A stretch of DNA of 64,000 nucleotides from Rubrivirga sp046845755 (GCF_046845755.1 NZ_CP177357.1:992001-1056000), one strand, 5' to 3'. Counted from the stretch's first letter, positions 7,380-16,607 are shown. Notes: generated from the sequence alone by a model not told the origin. Program-made: numbers and translations.

Positions 7380-7390
7380 CGCCGCCCCTG

Positions 7391-7450
7391 ATTCGTGATC
7401 CGTGGGGCGTGACGACCGCGCCCATCACGCATCACCCATCACGCATCACC
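7391..7450 (+). repeat. Heptamer array E: CATCACS units before nuoL
   Basis: Four 7-bp units CATCACG, CATCACC, CATCACG, CATCACC fill 7423-7450, four bases before the nuoL ATG. Upstream, ATTCGTG, ATCCGTG, GGGCGTG (7391-7411) also recur with a 7-bp step, so most of the nuoK-nuoL gap has this period. Confidence 0.85.
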
Positions 7451-7454
7451 CCCA

Positions 7455-9602
7455 ATGGAACTCCTCGTCCGGCTCATCCTGCTCCCGCCGCTGCTCGTGG
7501 CCGCGTTCAACGGGATGATGGGCCTGTTCGCCCCGGCCTACCGCCAGCGCGAGATGCTCATCGGCGTGCTGGGCACGCTGGCCGTCGCCGTTCCCTTCGC
7601 CGTCACGATCGTCCTGTTCCTGGGGTATGAGAGCGCCGAGGTGGCCCGGTACTTCACCTGGATGGCCGCCGGCGACTTGCGCGTCGACTTCGCGTACCGC
7701 ATCGACGAGCTGTCGCTGCTGATGACGCTGATCGTGACGGGCGTGGGCTCGCTGATCCACATCTACTCGATCGGCTACATGCACGGGGACTCGGGGTACT
7801 GGCGGTTTTTCGCCTATCTCAACCTGTTCATCTTCGCGATGCTCAACCTGGTGCTGGCCGACAACCTGCCGGTGCTGTTCCTCGGGTGGGAGGGCGTCGG
7901 GCTGTGCAGCTACCTCCTCATCGGGTTCTGGTACACCGACCTCAAGAACACCGCCGCCGCCAACAAGGCCTTTATCGTCAACCGCGTCGGCGACTTCGCC
8001 TTCCTGCTGGCGATGTTCCTCATCTACCAGACGGTGACCGGGGCGCCGGGCTTTGTCGGCCCCTTCGGGCTCGACTTCGCGACCATCCTCAGCCCCGACA
8101 CGCTCGCGCTGTTCGGCGCGCCCGCTCTCTTCGGGTGGTCGATCGGCACCTGGGTGGTCCTCTTCCTCTTTATCGGCGCGACGGGCAAGAGCGCCCAGAT
8201 CCCGCTCTTCGTCTGGCTCCCGGACGCCATGGCCGGCCCGACGCCGGTCTCGGCGCTGATCCACGCCGCGACGATGGTGACCTCGGGGCTGTACCTGCTG
8301 GCCCGCCTTTCCAGCATGGTGATCGCCGTGCCCGGCGTCATGGCCGTCATCGCCATCGTGGGCGCCCTGACCGCCATCATGGCGGCGACCGTCGCGATCA
8401 CGCAGAACGACATCAAAAAGGTGCTGGCTTACTCGACGGTCAGCCAGCTCGGCTACATGTTCTTGGCCGTCGGCGTGGGCGCGTGGTGGGTCGCCATCTT
8501 CCACGTGATGACGCACGCCTTCTTCAAGGCCTGCCTCTTTCTCGGGTCAGGCTCCGTCATCCACGCGATGCACCACGTCGAGCACGACCTGGAGCACAGG
8601 GGGGTGATCCCCAAGCGCCACGGGCACCCCGACACGCCGCACGACTCGGAGGCGTCGCAGAACACGCTGCGCCACAACCCGCTCCCGTACGACGGGCCGT
8701 TCGACGCCCAGGACATGCGCACGATGGGCGGGCTCAAGAAGTACATGCCGTCGACGCGCATGACCTTCCTGATCGCGACGCTCGCCATCGCCGGCCTGCC
8801 GGGCCTGTCGGGCTTCTTCTCCAAGGACGAGATCCTCTTTAAGGCCTTCGAGTACGGCTACGACGGCCACCTGGTGGGCTACCTCGTGTGGATCGTCGGC
8901 CTGGTGACGGCGCTGCTGACGGCGGTCTACATGACGCGTGCCTACCTGCTCACGTTCGAGGGCGAGCCGCGCTGGCCCGCGGCCCTCGACGTCGAGGCGC
9001 ACGAGAGCCCGTGGACCATGACGGTCCCGCTCTGGGTGCTCGCCGGCCTGTCCGTCGTGGGCGGCTGGATCGGGCTGCCGCCCGTGATGGCGAAGGCGCT
9101 CGGCGACGAGGGCGTGCTCTACAAGGTGGGCGGCTGGCTCCACCACTGGCTCGGCGCCGACTACGGCGGCCCGGTCGCCGAGCTCCACCACGAGATCCTT
9201 CCCCCGACCGGCTACGCCTGGGGCCTGCTCGCGCTCGGCGCGGCCATCGCCATCGGCGGCGTCGCCTTCGCGTGGCTCGGGCTCCGGTTCGGCAAGCGCG
9301 GGCCCGAGGCCGACCGCAAGGTCCGCAAGGGCATGGGCTGGGTCTATGCCGGCGCCAGCCGCGTCTGGTGGTGGGACGCCGTCTACAACGCGACGGTCGT
9401 CCGCGCGACGGTCGAGGGCGCCCGCAAGGTGTTCGCCCCGTTCGACAAGAACGTCGTCGACGGCGGCGTGATGGGGCTGGCGCACGGCGTCCGCACCGTC
9501 GCGAGCCGCCTGCGCACGGTCCAGACCGGCGCCGTCCAGACGTACGCGCTGGCCATCGTGATCGGCGTCGTCGGCGTCGTCGCCCTCATCCTGTTCGTCT
9601 AA
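7455..9602 (+). CDS. nuoL: NADH-quinone oxidoreductase subunit L
   Basis: 715 residues, the distal antiporter-like proton-pumping subunit with the long lateral helix at its C-terminus. Conserved segments include FLGWEGVGLCSYLLIGFWY (conserved Glu), SAQIPLFVWLPDAMAGPTPV with the pump region, SALIHAATMVTSG, and GLPGLSGFFSKDEIL. Between HAMHH and QDMRTMGGLKKYMP there is an extra His/Asp-rich stretch of about 40 residues (about 372-412), absent from classical NuoL. The ATG lies four bases after the CATCACS heptamers. Confidence 0.95.
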   Translation: MELLVRLILLPPLLVAAFNGMMGLFAPAYRQREMLIGVLGTLAVAVPFAVTIVLFLGYESAEVARYFTWMAAGDLRVDFAYRIDELSLLMTLIVTGVGSLIHIYSIGYMHGDSGYWRFFAYLNLFIFAMLNLVLADNLPVLFLGWEGVGLCSYLLIGFWYTDLKNTAAANKAFIVNRVGDFAFLLAMFLIYQTVTGAPGFVGPFGLDFATILSPDTLALFGAPALFGWSIGTWVVLFLFIGATGKSAQIPLFVWLPDAMAGPTPVSALIHAATMVTSGLYLLARLSSMVIAVPGVMAVIAIVGALTAIMAATVAITQNDIKKVLAYSTVSQLGYMFLAVGVGAWWVAIFHVMTHAFFKACLFLGSGSVIHAMHHVEHDLEHRGVIPKRHGHPDTPHDSEASQNTLRHNPLPYDGPFDAQDMRTMGGLKKYMPSTRMTFLIATLAIAGLPGLSGFFSKDEILFKAFEYGYDGHLVGYLVWIVGLVTALLTAVYMTRAYLLTFEGEPRWPAALDVEAHESPWTMTVPLWVLAGLSVVGGWIGLPPVMAKALGDEGVLYKVGGWLHHWLGADYGGPVAELHHEILPPTGYAWGLLALGAAIAIGGVAFAWLGLRFGKRGPEADRKVRKGMGWVYAGASRVWWWDAVYNATVVRATVEGARKVFAPFDKNVVDGGVMGLAHGVRTVASRLRTVQTGAVQTYALAIVIGVVGVVALILFV

Positions 9603-9635
9603 AGCCCGCTCTGACGCCCCTCCGGCTCACACTCA

Positions 9636-11255
9636 ATGGCTGACATTCCCGGGCTGCTCTCGCTCGTCATCTTCCTGCCCGCGCTCGGCGCGCTCGCGCT
9701 GCTGCTCGCGCCGTCGGTCAACGCCGTCCGGTGGGCCGCGCTGGCGACGACCGTCGTCACGTTCGTGGTCTCGATCGGGCTCTGGCTCGGGTTCGACGCG
9801 TCCGTCTCGACCGCGCTCGCGCCCCAGCTCGCGACGCGGCTGCCGTGGTTCGGCGCCGTCGACATCACCTACTTCGTGGGCGTCGACGGGCTCAACCTGC
9901 TGCTGATCCTGCTGACGACGCTGCTCGGGCCCATCGTCGTGCTGTCGTCGTGGACCTACATCGGCAAGGCGCACAAGGGCTACTACGCCTTGCTGCTGCT
10001 CTTGGAGACCGGCGTGCTCGGCGTGTTCGCCGCCTTCGACGTCTTCCTCTTCTACGTCTTCTTCGAGCTGACGCTGATCCCGATGGTGTTCATCATCGGC
10101 ATCTGGGGCGGGGAGGACCGCGTGTTCGCCGCCGTCAAGTTTGTTCTCTACACGCTCGTCGGCTCGCTGCTGATGCTGGTCGGCGTGCTGTGGCTCGGGT
10201 TCGCGGCCGGCGACGCCGTCAACGGCGGCGTGTTCACGACCGACTGGTACAAGCTCGCCAGCTTCGGCGTCCCGATCGGGACCCAGATGTGGCTGTTCGC
10301 CCTGTTCGGGCTGGCGTTCGCCATCAAGGTGCCGCTCTTCCCGCTCCACACCTGGCTGCCCGACGCGCACACCCAGGCGCCGACCGGCGGCTCGGTCGTC
10401 CTCGCGGGCGTGCTGCTGAAGATGGGGACGTACGGCCTGCTCCGGTTCGTCGTCCCGTTCTTCCCGAACGCGAGCGCCGAGCTCGCGATGCCGGTTGCCA
10501 TTCTGGCCGTCGTCGGGATCGTCTACGGGGCGCTGGTCGCCTTCGCGCAGACCGACGTCAAAAAGTTGGTCGCCTACTCGTCCGTGTCCCACCTCGGGTT
10601 CGTCGTGCTCGGGCTGTTCGCCTTCGACGTCGTCGCGCTCCAGGGCTCGCTGATCCAGATGGTCAACCACGGCATCTCGACCGGGGCGCTGTTCCTCATC
10701 ATCGGGATGCTCTACGAGCGGCGCCACACGCGCGCGATGGCCGACTACGGCGGGATCGCCAAGTCCGTCCCGATCCTGACGTTCGCGATGCTGTTCAGCG
10801 TGTTCGCGTCGGCGGGCCTGCCCGGCCTCAACGGGTTCGTAGGCGAGTTCATGATCCTGATCGGCTCGTGGAACTCCCCGACCGTCGGCAACCCGCTCCT
10901 GATCGCCGTCGCCACGACGGGCGTCATCTTCGCGGCCGTCTACCTCTTGTGGATGGTCTACCGGACCTTCTTCGGCGAGATCACCGACGAGGCGAACGCG
11001 ACGATGAAGGACCTCAACGGGAGGGAGATCGGGCTCCTCGTGCCGCTCCTGGGCCTGATGCTGCTCTTGGGCTTCTGGCCCGCGCCGTTCCTGGAGAAGT
11101 CCGAGCGCGCCGTCCAGTCGCTGCTCGACACGTCGATCGCCAAGGCCGCCGCCGTCGAGGCCGCCGACGGCGAGGTCGTCGTCGTGCCCGTCTCGTGGCC
11201 TGCCGAGGTCGCGACCGTCCCCACCCCCGCGCCTGTGGCGGACCCGGCCAACTAA
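9636..11255 (+). CDS. nuoM: NADH-quinone oxidoreductase subunit M
   Basis: 539 residues, the second antiporter-like subunit. The essential Glu is in FYVFFELTLIPM (about residue 144) and the essential Lys in FAIKVPLFPLHTWLPDAHTQ (about residue 231). VKKLVAYSSVSHLGFV and GLPGLNGFVGEF are further family blocks. The last 40 residues are a Val/Ala/Pro-rich soluble tail. It begins 33 bp after nuoL and ends 15 bp before nhaD, so all are one transcript. Confidence 0.95.
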   Translation: MADIPGLLSLVIFLPALGALALLLAPSVNAVRWAALATTVVTFVVSIGLWLGFDASVSTALAPQLATRLPWFGAVDITYFVGVDGLNLLLILLTTLLGPIVVLSSWTYIGKAHKGYYALLLLLETGVLGVFAAFDVFLFYVFFELTLIPMVFIIGIWGGEDRVFAAVKFVLYTLVGSLLMLVGVLWLGFAAGDAVNGGVFTTDWYKLASFGVPIGTQMWLFALFGLAFAIKVPLFPLHTWLPDAHTQAPTGGSVVLAGVLLKMGTYGLLRFVVPFFPNASAELAMPVAILAVVGIVYGALVAFAQTDVKKLVAYSSVSHLGFVVLGLFAFDVVALQGSLIQMVNHGISTGALFLIIGMLYERRHTRAMADYGGIAKSVPILTFAMLFSVFASAGLPGLNGFVGEFMILIGSWNSPTVGNPLLIAVATTGVIFAAVYLLWMVYRTFFGEITDEANATMKDLNGREIGLLVPLLGLMLLLGFWPAPFLEKSERAVQSLLDTSIAKAAAVEAADGEVVVVPVSWPAEVATVPTPAPVADPAN

Positions 11256-11270
11256 GCTCACCCTCACGCC

Positions 11271-13058
11271 ATGCCTCGGATCGCCCCGTTCCTCGCGCTC
11301 GTCCTGGCCCTGCTGGCGTCGCCTGCGCTCGCGCAGGACGCCGTGGACCAGCCGACGCCCGCCTCCGAGGCGCCCCCCGCAGCCGTCGAGGCGGCCGAGG
11401 AGATTCAGGAGACGCCGCCGAGCGTCGAGGCGCTCGGCATCGGCGACGACGCGGCGGCGATCGGCGCGGCCGGCGAGATCGCCGACGAGGCGCACGGCGA
11501 CGGCGAGGGCCACGGCGAGGACGGCGGCAGCCACGGCCCGCTCCCGCCGGTCTGGCTCGTCATCCCGTTCGCCCTCCTGCTGGGGATGATCGCGACCGGC
11601 CCGCTGTTCTACCCGCACTTCTGGCACCACCACTACCCCAAGGTGGCCGGCGGGCTCGGCATCCTGGTGGCTGTGTACTACCTCGCCGTTTTGAACAACG
11701 GGACGCCCATCCTGCACGCGGCCGAGGAGTACTTCGCCTTTATCGCGCTCCTGGGTTCGCTGTACGTCGCCTCGGGCTGCATTCTGATCAAGACGGACTA
11801 CGCCGGGACGCCCAAGGCGAACGTGATCCTGCTCTTGGTCGGGGCCGTGCTGAGCAACTTTATCGGCACCACGGGCGCCTCGATGCTCCTGATCCGCCCC
11901 TTTATGCGGCTCAACGCCGGGCGGCTAAAGGCGTACCACATCATGTTCTTCATCTTCATCGTCTCGAACGTCGGCGGGGCGCTGACGCCGATCGGTGACC
12001 CGCCCCTCTTCCTGGGCTTCTTGCGCGGCGTCCCGTTCTTCTGGACGGTCGTCCACATCTGGTACATCTGGCTGCCGACGGTCCTGCTGCTGGCGGTCGT
12101 GTTCTACGTGATCGACAGCCGCAACAAGGACGTCAGCCTGCGCGGCGCGGCCGAGGCCAGGGGAGCGGACGTGGTCCCCGGCGACCTGCCCGGCGTCGAC
12201 GCCGTCCCGGAGGCCCCGGGCGTGCAGGACGTCGACGACATCCACGCCGACGAGGCGACCATCGACCTGACCCAAGGTGGGGCCAACCCCAAGCAGCTCG
12301 AGATCGAGGGGAAGGTGGGCTTCGCCTGGCTCGCGGTCATCATCGCGGCCGTCTTTATCGACCCCAAGGTGATCCCCTCGCTCAGCGGCACCGCGATCGA
12401 CCTCCACCACTTTGGCGTCCCGTTCGGGATCCGCGAGGTGATCATGGGGCTCGTCGCGTTCGGCGCCTACAAGACGGCCGACCGCGCGATTCTGACGGGC
12501 AACGATTTCAACTTCGAGCCCATCAAGGAGGTCGGCTTCCTGTTTATCGGCATCTTCCTGACGATGCAGCCCGCGCTCACGCTCATCGGCGCGTTCGCCG
12601 CCGAAAACGCCGACGCGCTCGGCGTCTCGGCGTTCTACTTCGGGACCGGCATCCTGTCGGGCGTGCTCGACAACGCCCCGACGTACGTCAGCTTCCTGTC
12701 CGCCGCGATGGGCAAGTTCGGGATGGACGTCAACGTGCCCGAGATGGTGACGGCGTTCTCCGTCGACGGGACCGAGGCGTTCTACCTCCAGGCCATCTCC
12801 GTCGCGTCCGTCTTCTGGGGTGCGCTGACCTACATCGGCAACGGGCCCAACTTCATGGTCAAGGCCATCGCCGAGTCGAGCGGCGTCGACACGCCGTCGT
12901 TCGTGGGCTACATGGTGAAGTACTCGCTCCCGATCCTGGTCCCGATCTACATCGTGGTCTGGTTCGTGTTCTTCTCGGGCTACGTCGTCCCGCACCCGCC
13001 GGACGCTGCGGCCGCCGCCGCTGTGATCGAGTCGGCCGGCGTCCTCCTCCGGTTCTAG
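11271..13058 (+). CDS. nhaD: NhaD-type Na+/H+ antiporter within the nuo operon
   Basis: 595 residues. An N-terminal signal peptide (cleavage near ALAQ, residue 22) is followed by an acidic and then His-rich extracytoplasmic stretch to about residue 90, then the ArsB/NhaD-type transporter. Hallmarks are FIGTTGASMLLIRPF, NVGGALTPIGDPPLFLGFLR, and LSGVLDNAPTYVSFLSAAMG. A hydrophilic acidic loop of about 60 residues (about 287-345) separates the two halves. It should exchange Na+ for H+ at the inner membrane. A nhaD homologue is known among the complex I genes of Rhodothermus marinus, so this linkage is conserved. Spacing to nuoM (15 bp) and pcd (3 bp) indicates co-expression. Confidence 0.92.
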   Translation: MPRIAPFLALVLALLASPALAQDAVDQPTPASEAPPAAVEAAEEIQETPPSVEALGIGDDAAAIGAAGEIADEAHGDGEGHGEDGGSHGPLPPVWLVIPFALLLGMIATGPLFYPHFWHHHYPKVAGGLGILVAVYYLAVLNNGTPILHAAEEYFAFIALLGSLYVASGCILIKTDYAGTPKANVILLLVGAVLSNFIGTTGASMLLIRPFMRLNAGRLKAYHIMFFIFIVSNVGGALTPIGDPPLFLGFLRGVPFFWTVVHIWYIWLPTVLLLAVVFYVIDSRNKDVSLRGAAEARGADVVPGDLPGVDAVPEAPGVQDVDDIHADEATIDLTQGGANPKQLEIEGKVGFAWLAVIIAAVFIDPKVIPSLSGTAIDLHHFGVPFGIREVIMGLVAFGAYKTADRAILTGNDFNFEPIKEVGFLFIGIFLTMQPALTLIGAFAAENADALGVSAFYFGTGILSGVLDNAPTYVSFLSAAMGKFGMDVNVPEMVTAFSVDGTEAFYLQAISVASVFWGALTYIGNGPNFMVKAIAESSGVDTPSFVGYMVKYSLPILVPIYIVVWFVFFSGYVVPHPPDAAAAAAVIESAGVLLRF

Positions 13059-13061
13059 CCG

Positions 13062-13370
13062 ATGCCCGCCCGTACGCCGCTCTCCGACGCCGCCATCGAC
13101 GCCGCCCTGCCCCCGGGCTGGCGCCGTGAGGGCGACGCGTCGGGCAACCGGATCGTCCGCGACCTCGCGTTCCCCGACTTCCGGGCCGCGTTTGCGTTCC
13201 TGACGCGCGTCGCGTTCGAGGCCGAGGCCATGGACCACCACCCCGAGATCCGCAACGTCTACGGCGACGTCTCGCTCGCGCTCGCGACGCACGACGCGGG
13301 CGACCGCGTGACCGACACCGACCTCCAGTTTGCCGCCCGCGTGAACGAGTGGGCCCCGGCCGCCCGCTAG
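13062..13370 (+). CDS. pcd: Pterin-4a-carbinolamine dehydratase
   Basis: 102 residues, full length for the family. It dehydrates 4a-hydroxytetrahydrobiopterin. The motif MDHHPEIRNVYGDVSLALAT holds the catalytic His pair and is followed by THDAGDRVTDTDLQFA with the third His and the terminal Asp. It starts three bases after nhaD and ends 48 bp before nuoN. A pcd homologue in this place is known from Rhodothermus marinus; the reason for coupling a pterin enzyme to complex I is not established. Aromatic amino acid hydroxylases, its usual partners, are not in the window. Confidence 0.93.
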   Translation: MPARTPLSDAAIDAALPPGWRREGDASGNRIVRDLAFPDFRAAFAFLTRVAFEAEAMDHHPEIRNVYGDVSLALATHDAGDRVTDTDLQFAARVNEWAPAAR

Positions 13371-13418
13371 CGCCGCCCCGTTCCGCCACCCGCCCCATCG
13401 GACTCCCGTCCACTCTCG

Positions 13419-14897
13419 ATGTACGACTCCTTCCCCGCTGACCTCGCCGCGACCGGCCCCATCCTGCTGGTGGCCCTGCTCGGTGTGATCGTCGTCGTCC
13501 TCGACGCGTTCCGCAACGACGACGCGATGATCCCCTGGGTCGCCGGCCTCGGCCTGGCGGCGGCGGCGGTGTGGACCGGTTTCCAGGTCGGCGTCAGCGG
13601 CACCGCCTTCGAGGGCGAGGTGTACGTCGGCGGGGCGGCGGCGGTCGCCAACCTCGTCGTGCTGATCGGCGCCGTCGGCAGCCTGGTGCTGACCGTGCCC
13701 TACCTCTCGCGCCTGGGCCGCAACTACGGCGAGGTCCACGCCCTCATCCTGTTCGCCACGGCCGGCATGATGACGCTCGCCAGCGCCGGCAGCCTGGTCA
13801 CCCTCTTCGTGGGTCTGGAGACGATGTCGGTCTGCCTCTACGTGCTCACGGGTCTGGTCCGCGAGGAGTCGACGGCGAACGAGAGCGCGCTGAAGTACTT
13901 CCTGCTCGGCGCCTTCTCGACAGGCTTCTTCTTGTACGGCCTCGCGCTCCTGTACGGCGCGACGGGCACGATGCAACTCGCGGAGCTCGCGCCTGGCGTC
14001 GCCGCGAGCGGCCAGACCGGGCTGTTCCTGGCCGGCGTCGGCCTGCTCCTGGTCGGGTTCTTTTTCAAGGTGTCCGCCGTCCCGTTCCACATGTGGACGC
14101 CCGACGTGTACCAGGGCGCGCCGACCTCGCTGACGGCCTTTATGTCGACGGCCTCGAAGGCCGCCACGTTCGCCGCGCTCGCCGTCGTGCTCGCGCGCGC
14201 GCTCCCGCCCGACCTGGTCGACGGCACGGTCCAGCTCACGCTCGCGATCGTCGCCGCCATCACGATGGTGGTCGGCAACGTCGTGGCGCTCGTCCAGTCG
14301 AACGTCAAGCGGATGCTCGCGTACTCGTCGGTGGCCCACGCGGGCTACATCCTGGCCGGGCTGGCAGCCGGCGTGGTCGGCTACAGCGCCGCCCTGTTCT
14401 ACCTGCTGGCGTACACGCTGATGAACGTCGGCGCCTTCGGCGTGATGGGCGCGCTCGAGTGGGACTCGGAGCAGGGCGCCGACCAGGACCTCGACAGCCT
14501 GGCGGGCGTCGGCTACCGCAAGCCGTTCCTGGGCGTCATGATGGGCGTGTTCATGTTCGCGCTGACGGGCTTCCCGCCGCTCGCGGGCTTCATCGGCAAG
14601 TACCTCGTCTTCGCCGCCGCCGTCGACGCCGGGCTGACGTGGCTGGCGATCGTCGGCGTGCTCGCGTCCGTCGTGTCGGGCTACTACTACCTCCGCGTGC
14701 TCGTGGTGATGTGGATGAAGAGCCCGGACGAGGCGCCCGCGAACGCGCAGCAGCCGTTCCCGGTCGGCCGCGCGACGGCCGCCGTCGTCGCCGTGTGCGC
14801 CCTCGCGCTCCTCGTGCTCGGCATCCTGCCGGGCCACGTCATCGACCTCACGACGGCCACGTATGCCGTCGACGCCGTCGCCACGACGCTCCCGTAG
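13419..14897 (+). CDS. nuoN: NADH-quinone oxidoreductase subunit N
   Basis: 492 residues, the third antiporter-like proton-pumping subunit. Conserved features are the Glu in FVGLETMSVCLYVLTG (about residue 133), the SALKYFLLGAFSTGFFLYG block, FFFKVSAVPFHMWTPDVYQGAP with the pump Lys (about residue 215), VKRMLAYSSVAHAGYI, and TGFPPLAGFIGKYLVF. It closes the block. nuoA-I, nuoG and nuoH are not in the window, so complex I genes are split between loci in this genome. Confidence 0.95.
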   Translation: MYDSFPADLAATGPILLVALLGVIVVVLDAFRNDDAMIPWVAGLGLAAAAVWTGFQVGVSGTAFEGEVYVGGAAAVANLVVLIGAVGSLVLTVPYLSRLGRNYGEVHALILFATAGMMTLASAGSLVTLFVGLETMSVCLYVLTGLVREESTANESALKYFLLGAFSTGFFLYGLALLYGATGTMQLAELAPGVAASGQTGLFLAGVGLLLVGFFFKVSAVPFHMWTPDVYQGAPTSLTAFMSTASKAATFAALAVVLARALPPDLVDGTVQLTLAIVAAITMVVGNVVALVQSNVKRMLAYSSVAHAGYILAGLAAGVVGYSAALFYLLAYTLMNVGAFGVMGALEWDSEQGADQDLDSLAGVGYRKPFLGVMMGVFMFALTGFPPLAGFIGKYLVFAAAVDAGLTWLAIVGVLASVVSGYYYLRVLVVMWMKSPDEAPANAQQPFPVGRATAAVVAVCALALLVLGILPGHVIDLTTATYAVDAVATTLP

Positions 14898-14933
14898 CCG
14901 GGACCCGCGCCCGACGGCCGGCGTCCCACGGGC

Positions 14934-15482
14934 ATGACCGACCTGTTGCGCGAGTACCTCCCGACGGCCCCCGACCTCGGGCTCTACGTCACCCCGGACA
15001 TCCCGCCGGCCAAGCTCCGCGCGGCCCTCGCCGACTACGCGCCGGACGTGGATGAGGCCGACGTCGTCGCCCTTTTCGACGCGACGCGTCTCGGGTCCGC
15101 CAAGGACGGCGCCGTGTTTCTGGCCGACCGGTTCGTGTTCCAGAACAACGACCTCCAGGCCGCCCGGACGGTCCGATACGCCGACATCGTGGGCGTCCGC
15201 GCCAAGCGCAAGCTCTTGGGGGGAAAGGAGGTGCTCGTCGACCTCAACCGCGCGCGCGCGACCGTCACCGAGACGCTCGACTTCTCCGCGCAGGCGGGCG
15301 CCGCCGAGTACGTCGAGCGGTTCCTGCAGCAGGTGCTGGTCGCCGCCCCGCGCCCCGCGCCCGACCCGACGGCCGACGGCGCGACGGACGTGCGCGCCGT
15401 CGAAGAGGCCCTCGACCGCTTGGTGGCGCTCGGGCGCCTCTCGGGCCTCGACCGCCAGCGGATGCTCGACGCGCTGGCGTAG
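14934..15482 (+). CDS. Hypothetical protein with a PH-like domain
   Basis: 182 residues, not recognised as a named family. Residues 40-125 look like a bacterial pleckstrin-homology-type beta fold (ALFDATRLGSAKDGAVFLAD, then the start of a strand-rich segment with YADIVGVRAKRKLL and LVDLNR). The C-terminus (about 145-182) is a short helical pair separated by a Pro-rich linker, resembling the SHOCT-type ends on PH-like proteins (LDRLVALGRLSGLDRQRMLD). It starts 36 bp after nuoN and may be the last gene of that transcript. A terminator hairpin lies 24 bp beyond the stop. Confidence 0.6.
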   Translation: MTDLLREYLPTAPDLGLYVTPDIPPAKLRAALADYAPDVDEADVVALFDATRLGSAKDGAVFLADRFVFQNNDLQAARTVRYADIVGVRAKRKLLGGKEVLVDLNRARATVTETLDFSAQAGAAEYVERFLQQVLVAAPRPAPDPTADGATDVRAVEEALDRLVALGRLSGLDRQRMLDALA

Positions 15483-15506
15483 CGCTCGCCGAAGCCCCGA
15501 AACGAG

Positions 15507-15539
15507 CGACGCCCGGCACCACGAGGGCGCCGGGCGTCG
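15507..15539. terminator. Terminator between convergent genes
   Basis: An 11-bp perfect stem (15507-15517 with 15529-15539) with an 11-base loop. On the minus strand it is followed by CTCGTTTCGGGG, the same CGTTTNGGG trailer seen after other hairpins here, so it terminates the T9SS cargo gene best and probably also the plus-strand gene. Confidence 0.75.
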
Positions 15540-15559
15540 ACCGTCGTGCCGTCCCGAGG

Positions 15560-16513
15560 TTATCGGACGACCGTGACCGTCCGCGTCGTGTCGAACGACT
15601 CGCCGACCACGCGGACGACGTAGATGCCCGTGGGCAGCCCGTCGGAGACGAAGGCGATCTCTTTGTCCTGGCCGCCGGCGATGGCGCCGTCGTGGAGCGT
15701 CCGGACCGTACGGCCGAGCGCGTCGACCACGTCGACCGTGACCTGCTCCGTGCGGGCGACGGTGACCTCGAAGGTCGAGCGGCCCGTGATCGGGTTCGGC
15801 GCGACCGGCGTGAAGGCGTAGCCCTCCGCGAGCGCATCGGGCTCCGTGGCCGTCGGCGGCGGCGGCGGCGGCGGCGGGGCCGCCCCTTCGTCGCCCGCGT
15901 TGATGGGGAAGTCGGGCGTTTGCTCGAAGGCGAAGCCCTTCAGGCGCGCCTGCGTGGAGCTGGCGACGTCCATCTTGATCCACGCAAAGTGCGTCGACGC
16001 GCTCGGGGTCCCCGCGTTGGCGGTGAAGCGGACGCCGATGTACTTGTCGGTGACACCGCCCTGCCAGCTGCCGTACGGGGTGCCGTTGAAGGAGCTGGTG
16101 AGCAGGAAGTCGTCGCGGTTGCCTGCCGAGCCGACGTTCGTGTTCTGGATCGTGTTCGACCCCGAGATCGCCTCGCCCATGTCGAGCGGCGTGGCGTAGA
16201 AGTAGTTGTAGTTGGTGGTCACGGGGCCCATGCCGACCACACCGGCGCCGTTGGATTCATCGGTGAAGATGAGGGCGCGGGTGAAGCCGGCCCCGGGCGA
16301 GTCGAGCACGAGCTGCGCATCGACGTTGCCGTCACCGTCGAAGTCGAAGTCGCGCGTGGAGCCTGTCGTGAGGGGCTCGTCGACCTCCGTGTGGGAGATC
16401 TGTGCGTCGGCCGCCACCGGGGCGAAGGCGAGGAGGGCCCCCGCTGCGGCTGCGGAGTACGCGGCGAGCCGGTCGCTGGAGGGCGAATCCGGAAGGGAGT
16501 AGCGAGTGTTCAT
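15560..16513 (-). CDS. Secreted protein with T9SS C-terminal sorting domain
   Basis: 317 residues. A signal peptide (hydrophobic run AAAAGALLAFAPVAADAQ, about residues 21-38) is followed by a beta-rich domain of about 180 residues with a FDFDGDGNVDAQLVL segment; an eight-Pro linker (about 215-222) leads to a type A sorting domain (FTPVAPNPITGRSTFEV, VDALGRTVRTLHDG, LPTGIYVVRV). Such domains send proteins across the outer membrane by the type IX system and are then removed. The middle domain resembles secreted proteins that carry an RFTANAGTPSASTHFAWIKM-type strand pattern of unknown role. A TACCCTCC element (16535-16542, minus) may be its -10. Confidence 0.8.
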   Translation of the reverse strand: MNTRYSLPDSPSSDRLAAYSAAAAGALLAFAPVAADAQISHTEVDEPLTTGSTRDFDFDGDGNVDAQLVLDSPGAGFTRALIFTDESNGAGVVGMGPVTTNYNYFYATPLDMGEAISGSNTIQNTNVGSAGNRDDFLLTSSFNGTPYGSWQGGVTDKYIGVRFTANAGTPSASTHFAWIKMDVASSTQARLKGFAFEQTPDFPINAGDEGAAPPPPPPPPTATEPDALAEGYAFTPVAPNPITGRSTFEVTVARTEQVTVDVVDALGRTVRTLHDGAIAGGQDKEIAFVSDGLPTGIYVVRVVGESFDTTRTVTVVR

Positions 16514-16607
16514 GCTGGAGGAGGGAGGGAGGACGGAGGGTACGCCGCGCGGCGGCGTCGTGGCAACTCAACAATCGAGAAGTGCCGGGTGCCGCGCGGC
16601 CCGCTCG

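Noticed and set aside
9633..11717. A 694-codon minus-strand frame opposite nuoM
   Set aside because: Same reason: an antisense frame created by codon bias; nuoM on the other strand is certain.
11925..15983. A 1352-codon frame on the minus strand across nhaD, pcd, nuoN and neighbours
   Set aside because: It is the antisense image of well-supported genes in GC-rich DNA, with Arg/Asp/His/Gly-rich low-complexity translation and no family features.
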